A stretch of DNA of 6,384 nt from Verrucomicrobiaceae bacterium. Its GTDB lineage: Bacteria > Verrucomicrobiota > Verrucomicrobiae > Verrucomicrobiales > Akkermansiaceae. The notes beneath the pieces were generated by a model that worked only from the letters and a program-made list of their open reading frames with translations, had not been told where the DNA came from and did no database searches. A program made the position numbers and the translations under genes. Shown piece by piece: positions 1-4,539 of the stretch (positions are counted from its first letter, which is position 1; every line of letters starts with the position of its first letter). The DNA lies in the NCBI GenBank assembly GCA_947372405.1, contig CANBTO010000304.1, positions 1 to 6,384 on the forward strand, given 5' to 3'.

Positions 1-479
1 GGTTTCGAAGAGGGTCCGCAGATGTGATACATTTTCCCGTGGAGGAATCCCTTACGGACGATGGAGCGGATTTCCACCTGCTTGGCGATCCACGCGGCGC
101 AATCCTTGGCGAGTTTCTTCTGGGAAAGCTGGTTGGCGAGAGCGAGGCCTTGATCGCCCAACGTGAACTGCCGCGACTGCTTGCCCTCTTTTTCGATGTT
201 GCGGATGAAGCTGGGTTCGCCAAAAAGGAATCGGAGGTCGGAAGCGGCTTCGAGTTTTTCCCGTATCGCTTGGTAAGCGTGAACTGTGAAATACGCTGAA
301 ACGAAGGAGAGAGCGGAACCGGGAGTGATTTTCTCCATGAGGAATTCCCCCGCTTTCCCCCGGCTGTGGTTGTCGCGGAGGCCCGTGAGATTCGCCGTAT
401 TGAATGACTGTGAGGGCATTTGAGGTTCCAATGCTGTGGCAGGGAATAGTCCTTCTGCGTTCTGTTCAGGGGCGGTCAT
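1..479 (-). CDS. PLD-domain helicase-like protein, N-terminus (partial, runs off left edge)
   Basis: The minus strand is open from ATG at 479-477 to the window edge, giving 159 residues with no stop. An in-frame TGA at 494-492 closes the frame upstream, so this ATG is the first possible start; M21 (419-417) is an alternative. Around residues 58-92 lie a segment of the type SAYFTVHAYQAIREKL and then LRFLFGEPSFI. At residues 145-152 is FLHGKMYH, where H147 and K149 fit the HxK half of a phospholipase D phosphodiesterase motif. This arrangement resembles the N-terminal PLD-like domain of large SNF2-type helicases, often found near DNA methyltransferases in restriction-like loci; the helicase part would lie outside the window, so that half of the call is inference from family knowledge. 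No Shine-Dalgarno is visible. It is divergent from the winged-helix gene at 668. A stand-alone PLD-like nuclease is the main alternative. Confidence 0.78.
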   Translation of the reverse strand, partial: MTAPEQNAEGLFPATALEPQMPSQSFNTANLTGLRDNHSRGKAGEFLMEKITPGSALSFVSAYFTVHAYQAIREKLEAASDLRFLFGEPSFIRNIEKEGKQSRQFTLGDQGLALANQLSQKKLAKDCAAWIAKQVEIRSIVRKGFLHGKMYHICGPSSK

Positions 480-494
480 GCGGTCAGTAGGTCA
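474..494. promoter_or_regulatory. Triple GGTCA repeat with 8-base period at the helicase-like gene start
   Basis: GGTCA occurs at 474-478, 482-486 and 490-494, exactly eight bases apart. Read on the minus strand it is three TGACC units, the last overlapping the ATG of the helicase-like gene. The same pentamer recurs at the opposite start (643-647, 664-668, inverted 675-679). Iterated short boxes at both ends of a divergent region next to a winged-helix gene suggest operator half-sites; the binding role is inference. Confidence 0.4.
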
Positions 495-667
495 CACGTC
501 CATAGCAACTCTTCAGCCTTGAAGTGGGAAGCCGCATTTTGCGGCGGGGTAGAGATTTGCGAGGCAAGCCCAAAGCTCCTCTGTAAGGCAGGTTTTGTAG
601 TATAGTAGGATCATGATTCCGGCTTTAATGACTTGTATTGCGGGTCACATGAACGATTTAATCGGTC
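480..667. other. Divergent intergenic region
   Basis: These 188 bases separate two genes transcribed away from each other, so promoters for both should lie here. A plausible -10-like TATAGT for the plus-strand gene is at 601-606, but no good -35 sits at the expected distance. Just downstream, ATCATGAT (610-617) is a perfect 8-base palindrome inside an imperfect longer dyad (608-620). A small perfect hairpin is at 531-545 and GGTCA boxes lie at both ends. No RNA gene or additional small coding frame was convincing. Confidence 0.45.
531..545. repeat. Short perfect hairpin GCCGCA-TTT-TGCGGC
   Basis: Six-base perfect complementary arms (531-536 and 540-545) with a three-base loop. There is no T-run on either side that would make it a rho-independent terminator, and there is no gene end nearby to terminate. 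It may be a protein-binding dyad or a structure in the leader of either divergent transcript; function is not evident. Confidence 0.45.
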
Positions 668-679
668 ATGAAATTGACC
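643..679. promoter_or_regulatory. GGTCA boxes and GGTCA-N6-TGACC dyad over the winged-helix start
   Basis: GGTCA lies at 643-647 and 664-668, and its inverse TGACC at 675-679. The last two form a perfect 5-base dyad with a 6-base spacer that contains most of the ATG (668-670). A dyad over the start codon next to a gene for a DNA-binding protein would fit autoregulation, matching the three boxes at the divergent gene's start. Inference from sequence only. Confidence 0.35.
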
Positions 680-1027
680 TTTCTTGCAGATTTGCTCGGC
701 AGCAGCGCGGCGGAGGCGGCCCTGCTGCATTTGTTTCACTATGGCGAATCTTACGGGCGGGCGATTTCGGCGGATTTCGGCGTTTCGCTGGATTCGGTCC
801 AGAGGCAACTCGACAAACTGGAGCGGAACGGGATGTTGATCTGCAAATGGCAGGGGCGGACTCTCGTCTATCATTGGAATCCGAAATCGCGGGCGGCGGC
901 GCGGCTCAAGGATTTGGTTTCGGTGGCCTATGACGGGATGTCTCCAGAAATCAGCATGGAGAAATTCGCGACTCGGAGAGGCCACAGGTCCAAGGACAAG
1001 CCTGTGATTGGAGGCAATGCTCAATGA
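668..1027 (+). CDS. Winged helix-turn-helix DNA-binding protein
   Basis: A 119-residue soluble protein resembling small ArsR/MarR-like winged-helix regulators that begin MKLxFLxDLLGS. Residues 1-25 form the first helix region (FLADLLGSSAAEAALLHLF). Residues 30-38 and 40-54 fit the helix-turn-helix, with SLDSVQRQLDKLERNGML as the recognition helix leading into the wing. Residues 59-70 (CKWQGRTLVYHW) form the beta-hairpin wing. The C-terminus from about residue 100 is basic (RRGHRSKDK) and probably flexible. The ATG at 668 is the first start after an in-frame TAA at 659-661; no Shine-Dalgarno is present. Relatives I recall often stand next to a nucleotidyltransferase-like gene, which is absent here. 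The divergent helicase-like gene and shared GGTCA boxes make it a candidate local repressor. Its stop lies two bases from the stop of the convergent VWA gene. Confidence 0.85.
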   Translation: MKLTFLADLLGSSAAEAALLHLFHYGESYGRAISADFGVSLDSVQRQLDKLERNGMLICKWQGRTLVYHWNPKSRAAARLKDLVSVAYDGMSPEISMEKFATRRGHRSKDKPVIGGNAQ

Positions 1028-1029
1028 GT

Positions 1030-2784
1030 TCATGCGCTGGCGGCGGGTTTTGATTCAGTGAATTTCCATGAAACCAGAAGCGCCGCGATCAACAGGAGAA
1101 TCCATAGCCGCCAGAACGGGTCCGGACGGGTGTGGCGCTCGATGCTCGCGGTGCTGGCGGTTTCTCCGGCTGCGGAGGAGGCGCATGCGGAGAAATCCGA
1201 CTCGCGTGGATCTCCGAAACGCACGGCTCCTGTTAGAAGAACCTGCTCTCCCTGGCGGATGGTGAGGAAGCCGGGTGAGGTGATCGCGGAGCGGGGACTG
1301 AGCGGTCCGGAGATCGCGGCTCCGGATGCGTCCGTGGCGCTGACCGTGAGCGGAACTCCCGGCGCGGCCGCGATCTCCAGCGGCTGTCCGGTTTCCAGGT
1401 TTTCGGAAACCGGAGCGATTTTCGTGGAGCGTATGGATTCCGCAAAACGGTGGAGCAGGACGATGAATGCTGGCTGTTTCTCGACGTTGGAGAGGCCCGG
1501 ATCGAAGTTGAAGAACATCTGGCGGACGTTGCCGGACTCGCGCAGGAAGATGAGCGGGCGCTTGTCCTGCCAAAGCAGGACCTTGTCCTCGGGTTTGCGC
1601 TCAAGCTGGATTGTTTCGCGTGCGAGAAGCGACTGCCAGTTGAGTCCGTCCATCAGGACGTGGGGCTCGGCGATGATGCCGCCCTTGAGCCAGGCTCCGG
1701 TGCGTGTCTCGTCCTCGACAAACACGATGGAGTTTCCTGAAGACGGTGTGGGATCGAGCGGATTGTAGCTTGCGACTGATAGATCGGCGTCCGCAGCGTC
1801 CCTGGCGGTCTCGGCGGCGTCGAGCGCGTGCTGGAGTCTTTCCGTTAGACCGGAGAATGCGGCGGACGCCGCCCTGAAAAGCCGGATCGTTTTTGGCTTC
1901 GGCGCTACGAGCGGCAGCACGTCGTCCAGCGGGAAACGATCCGGGGACAGTACGATCCGAACGTTGTCCGCACCACTTGGAAACGCGGCCTGCAGTGTGA
2001 CCAGCCCGCCGGGGTCAAGATGCATCGGCCTGGCTTCCGTGGCACCGGCCGAGGATTGCAGCGACCACGTGCGGTCGGCCGCCTTGTCGCTGTGGTTCTT
2101 CACCATCGCCCGCCAGACGAGCGCTCCCTCCTCGGTGGCGAACGATACACCCGTGAAGCCGACGTTTCCGATAGGCTCGCCCACGGCAAGCAGGCGGGCG
2201 TCGAACGGCAGGGTTGAGGCGGGTGTGTCCGTTAGATAGAGAACGGTTCCCTCACGCGAAACCAGCGAACGGGCGAGGCGCAGCGACTGGGTGGGATCCA
2301 CCGGGCCGTCGCGGGGTTGCCATTTTTCCATGGCCGCCTTGAGGTCCACGATGGAGGAACCGGTGTGGATCCGGGGGCGGTTGGGGGCGGACTCGAGGAT
2401 CGTCAGTTCGATGGCGGAAGCCTGGCCACGCACGTCCGGGAGCGTTTTTCCCAGACGTTCCAGCGCTTCCTTCCTGAAGACGCTCATGGAGGCGGATGAG
2501 TCCACGACGATCGCGACGCGCTGCACGCTGCCGGATTTTGGATAACGTGGTTCTGATAGAAACCAAGCCAGCAGGATGACGGCGAGCAACTGCATCCAGA
2601 GCGGGATGGAGGGGATGATCCGTTCGAAGTTCCTGCCCCCCGCGGCTTCCCGCCGGGTGTGGTCCAGCAGGAACAAGGTCGAGACCGGCAGCTCCTTCGT
2701 TCTGCGCTGGAGGAAATGGATCGCCAGCACCGCGGGGATACCGAGCAGCGCGAGCAGGCCGAGTGGATTTGCGAAGACGGGCAT
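1030..2784 (-). CDS. BatA-type VWA-domain membrane protein
   Basis: A 584-residue membrane-anchored protein. The N-terminus (residues 1-80) matches the BatA/aerotolerance-regulator N-terminal domain: a membrane segment at about 8-25, the basic FLQRRTKELPVSTLFLL stretch, then a second membrane segment at about 62-77. A von Willebrand A domain follows, with the MIDAS motif DSSASMS (D95, S97, S99) and a LYLTDTP strand near 182-188. The middle is a long beta-rich, poorly conserved stretch predicted to face the periplasm. A third membrane segment (about 558-574, FWRLWILLLIAALLVSW) anchors the C-terminus. The start at 2784-2782 opens directly at the BatA signature; there is no clear Shine-Dalgarno. 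It is the last gene of the operon, downstream of DUF58, its usual partner, from which it is separated here by the GxxExxY gene. Such proteins are thought to work with DUF58 and MoxR proteins in metal-dependent protein interactions at the membrane; the substrate is unknown. Confidence 0.92.
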   Translation of the reverse strand: MPVFANPLGLLALLGIPAVLAIHFLQRRTKELPVSTLFLLDHTRREAAGGRNFERIIPSIPLWMQLLAVILLAWFLSEPRYPKSGSVQRVAIVVDSSASMSVFRKEALERLGKTLPDVRGQASAIELTILESAPNRPRIHTGSSIVDLKAAMEKWQPRDGPVDPTQSLRLARSLVSREGTVLYLTDTPASTLPFDARLLAVGEPIGNVGFTGVSFATEEGALVWRAMVKNHSDKAADRTWSLQSSAGATEARPMHLDPGGLVTLQAAFPSGADNVRIVLSPDRFPLDDVLPLVAPKPKTIRLFRAASAAFSGLTERLQHALDAAETARDAADADLSVASYNPLDPTPSSGNSIVFVEDETRTGAWLKGGIIAEPHVLMDGLNWQSLLARETIQLERKPEDKVLLWQDKRPLIFLRESGNVRQMFFNFDPGLSNVEKQPAFIVLLHRFAESIRSTKIAPVSENLETGQPLEIAAAPGVPLTVSATDASGAAISGPLSPRSAITSPGFLTIRQGEQVLLTGAVRFGDPRESDFSACASSAAGETASTASIERHTRPDPFWRLWILLLIAALLVSWKFTESKPAASA

Positions 2785-2795
2785 GGAGTTTTTAT

Positions 2796-2822
2796 GGCAG
2801 AATCATGGACAGCAGAATCATT
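2796..2822. repeat. Tandem GCAGAATCAT repeat at the 3' side of the GxxExxY gene
   Basis: GCAGAATCAT occurs at 2797-2806 and again at 2812-2821, 15 bases apart. The first copy extends to GGCAGAATCAT (2796-2806), which is perfectly inverted at 3639-3649. The second extends to GCAGAATCATT (2812-2822), perfectly inverted at 3638-3648. It lies wholly in the 45-base gap between the GxxExxY stop and the VWA start. Confidence 0.75.
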
Positions 2823-2829
2823 AGGAATA

Positions 2830-3621
2830 TCAACGGGACAGTGTTTTGAGACAAATACTGCGTTGGTTGATGTTGATCCATTGAAGTGCTTTCAGCGGGG
2901 TGTGCGTAAGCATGCGTTTGATGTGGGTTTCGTAAGACGGAAGATTCTCGTGAACTGCGGAAAGGTGCCACGCGCAATCCGGATTGAGGAGATTGAATTG
3001 TTGATGCCCGAGAATCCTGCCTTCCGACATTATGGGAACCGGTTGGAGGCCACCACCGGCTTTACTTGTCATGTGCACAAGTGCCTGCCGGTAAAGATCG
3101 GCTTCCAAAAACGTGCCCCAGTCTTCCATGAGAGCGCACAGGCACTCTTTCAAGTTGGTGCCGTTTCTTTGCCAGTGGCGTGTATCCATTGTGAAATCCA
3201 TGCGATCCTCCGGTTTCAGTCGGGTGGAAATAAAGCGCGATTCGACCGAAGCGGGACGGAAATTGATCAGTTTTCCGTGGTTGAGACCAGCAAGCAAAAG
3301 GTAATGGATGAGTTGTCTATCATGTGCCCGGTCAAGCGATGCGGTGTTTTTCAGTTCATAAACACATCCTCCCCCAAGCAAGATGTCCAAAAAATAGGGC
3401 TTTGAAAAGTCGCCGTGAGTGACACGGATTTCCACTTCGCGGCGGGCTTCGATTCCGAGTCTAAGGCAGGCCGTGGCGAGTTCCGACTGATAGATGTTCT
3501 CATCGAAGAACCTTCCCATCGAATTGTGGATCGCAAATGCCAATCCCATGACATTCCGGTCAATGCGGTGAAAATCCTCCTGATTTATTGGAGCCAGCGC
3601 TTCGCTGCATTCAATCGGCAT
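2830..3621 (-). CDS. GxxExxY family protein, long form (PD-(D/E)xK fold)
   Basis: 263 residues, about twice the usual 120-130 of GxxExxY proteins, resembling a long form I recall from Verrucomicrobiota. Residues 15-135 carry the family core: the signature region NSMGRFFDENIYQSEL (35-48), then FLDILLGGGCVYELK, where D79, E89 and K91 form a PD-(D/E)xK pattern, and Q103 in RQLIHYLL. By position, the first glycine of GxxExxY appears replaced by F38, while E41 and Y44 are kept. The C-terminal half (150-263), ending with LKALQWININQ, looks like a second conserved domain of unknown role. The start at 3621-3619 is fixed by an excellent Shine-Dalgarno; the frame stays open further upstream, but that part overlaps the DUF58 gene in another frame and is not conserved-looking. 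Lower GC and flanking inverted repeats suggest later insertion into the operon. Function of the family is not established; nuclease activity is inferred from the fold only. Confidence 0.87.
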   Translation of the reverse strand: MPIECSEALAPINQEDFHRIDRNVMGLAFAIHNSMGRFFDENIYQSELATACLRLGIEARREVEIRVTHGDFSKPYFLDILLGGGCVYELKNTASLDRAHDRQLIHYLLLAGLNHGKLINFRPASVESRFISTRLKPEDRMDFTMDTRHWQRNGTNLKECLCALMEDWGTFLEADLYRQALVHMTSKAGGGLQPVPIMSEGRILGHQQFNLLNPDCAWHLSAVHENLPSYETHIKRMLTHTPLKALQWININQRSICLKTLSR

Positions 3622-3625
3622 GATT

Positions 3626-3635
3626 ACCTCCTTTT
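3626..3635 (-). promoter_or_regulatory. Strong Shine-Dalgarno AAAAGGAGGT
   Basis: On the minus strand this lies four bases before ATG 3621-3619 and contains the full GGAGGT core. It decides the start of the GxxExxY gene. No other gene start in the window has a comparable site, which marks this gene as translated independently of its operon neighbours. Confidence 0.85.
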
Positions 3636-3637
3636 GA

Positions 3638-3649
3638 AATGATTCTGCC
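3638..3649. repeat. Inverted copy of the GGCAGAATCAT repeat, 5' side of the GxxExxY gene
   Basis: ATGATTCTGCC at 3639-3649 is the exact reverse complement of 2796-2806; the version from 3638 to 3648 is the exact reverse complement of 2812-2822. It lies in the 37-base gap between the DUF58 stop and the GxxExxY start, just upstream of the Shine-Dalgarno. Confidence 0.75.
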
Positions 3650-3658
3650 GTTTCGATT

Positions 3659-4537
3659 TCAAACGCTCTCCAAGGCCCTGGCGGGCACGGCCTCGCGGAA
3701 GAGCGCTGTTCCCAGATCCTCTTCGGCTGGAATGCGGGCGAGCGCGGCCTGATGGCGGCGGGTGGCGTTTTTCCACAGTGCGAAGTGATTCGCATAGGCT
3801 TCCAGATAGCGGCGGAGTGTGACGGGTTCGATGCGCTGCGGGTGGTGCGTTTTGCGCTCGGGATCGATGAACTCGTAGTTGCCCGACCAGTCCGGCCGCG
3901 CCTCCGATTCCGTGTAGGGGGCGAACACCACGATGCTGCCGTGCCTTTGGCCCAGGTGGCGGAGGATCGGCTCGGGATCGCCGGGAAACAACAGGTCTGA
4001 TAGAAACACCCGGATCGCGTTGGCGCGCAGCGGTACCTTTGCGAGGTTCGGAGCGAGCGCGGGATCCGAACCGGGAAGGGAACGGATCGTTTCCAACCAG
4101 CGGTGGTTGCGCAGCGTCGCCGGATCAAGCGGTGCGGTCGCATCACCGCGCACGGCATGGATGGACAATGTGGCGCCGGCCGCCGCGCAGCTCTCGGCGA
4201 TGAAATAAAAGAGCTCCGCGCTTCTAACGGCTTTCCGTTCCTCGAAGAACATCGATTCCGATGCGTCCATGATGAGATCGACGACCGGTCTTACTTCCTC
4301 GCGGAAGAGCTTCATGGTATAACTGCCGGTGCGGGCGTAGGCCTGCCAGTTGATATGGCGCGGGTCGTCGCCGGGGGAGTAGGCGCGGTGGTCCTGGAAA
4401 TCCAGTGATGAGCCGGTGCCGCTGCCGGAGTATTCGCCGGCCTGGCCCTTCCATGAGCGGGAACGAAGCGGCAGACGCAGACGCCCGGTCGCCGCCAGCG
4501 CCGATGTGTGTGCGGCTTGAAGAGCGGCAAGGTTCAT
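3659..4537 (-). CDS. DUF58 domain protein with MIDAS motif
   Basis: A 292-residue protein without membrane segments, the usual length for the family. The diagnostic DUF58 block is at residues 46-81: DFQDHRAYSPGDDPRHINW followed by TGSYTMKLFREE. A VWA-like half follows, with the metal-binding MIDAS motif DASES (D91, S93, S95) and a later FLSDLLFPGD (S180, D181) matching the third MIDAS loop. The start ATG 4537-4535 lies two bases after the permease stop, so translation is likely coupled to the permease; no Shine-Dalgarno is visible. DUF58 proteins are typically encoded with MoxR ATPases and BatA/VWA membrane proteins; here the VWA gene is downstream, beyond the GxxExxY insertion, and no MoxR gene is seen in the window. 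The probable role is a metal-dependent interaction platform of the membrane complex; the exact function is unknown. Confidence 0.93.
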   Translation of the reverse strand: MNLAALQAAHTSALAATGRLRLPLRSRSWKGQAGEYSGSGTGSSLDFQDHRAYSPGDDPRHINWQAYARTGSYTMKLFREEVRPVVDLIMDASESMFFEERKAVRSAELFYFIAESCAAAGATLSIHAVRGDATAPLDPATLRNHRWLETIRSLPGSDPALAPNLAKVPLRANAIRVFLSDLLFPGDPEPILRHLGQRHGSIVVFAPYTESEARPDWSGNYEFIDPERKTHHPQRIEPVTLRRYLEAYANHFALWKNATRRHQAALARIPAEEDLGTALFREAVPARALESV

Positions 4538-4539
4538 GG

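Larger units (their letters stand above)
2796..3649 (-). mobile_element. Candidate GxxExxY cassette bounded by inverted repeats
   Basis: An about 850-base unit consists of one gene with its own Shine-Dalgarno, bracketed by an 11-base perfect inverted repeat. The boundaries fall inside the two short intergenic gaps between the DUF58 stop (3659) and the VWA start (2784). Removing the unit would leave DUF58 and VWA about 20 bases apart, in keeping with the tight spacing elsewhere in the operon. Sampled 60-base stretches inside are about 45-52% GC, against 70% in a sampled stretch of DUF58. No transposase is encoded, so movement would need help from elsewhere. That this is mobile is inference. 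Confidence 0.35.

Noticed and set aside
24..299. A 91-residue plus-strand open frame at the left edge.
   Set aside because: The opposite strand gives a 159-residue frame with a clear PLD-like HxK motif and family resemblance, so this is its shadow.
601..606. TATAGT as a firm sigma-70 promoter for the winged-helix gene.
   Set aside because: No acceptable -35 at 16-18 bases; kept only as a possibility in the intergenic entry.
611..1033. A 140-residue minus-strand open frame over the winged-helix gene.
   Set aside because: Arg/Pro-rich with no domain, and antisense to a recognisable winged-helix protein.
1053..1063. ATTCA-G-TGAAT palindrome near the convergent gene ends, considered as a terminator.
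   Set aside because: A one-base loop with five-base AT-rich arms and no T-run does not make a terminator, and it lies inside the VWA coding region.
1058..1768. A 236-residue plus-strand open frame opposite the VWA gene.
   Set aside because: It is antisense to a well-supported VWA protein and shows no recognisable domain; long antisense frames are common in GC-rich genes.
2659..3405. A 248-residue plus-strand open frame crossing VWA and GxxExxY.
   Set aside because: It crosses two supported genes on the opposite strand and a gene boundary with flanking repeats; no family resemblance.
2830..4158. A 442-residue open frame continuous with the GxxExxY gene.
   Set aside because: The part upstream of 3621 lies antiphase within the DUF58 gene on the same strand and encodes an Arg/Pro-rich sequence typical of a shadow frame; the strong Shine-Dalgarno and the family start place the real start at 3621.
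4312..4530. Short minus-strand frames within the start of the DUF58 gene.
   Set aside because: Arg/Pro-rich, out of frame with the conserved DUF58 block, hence shadows.
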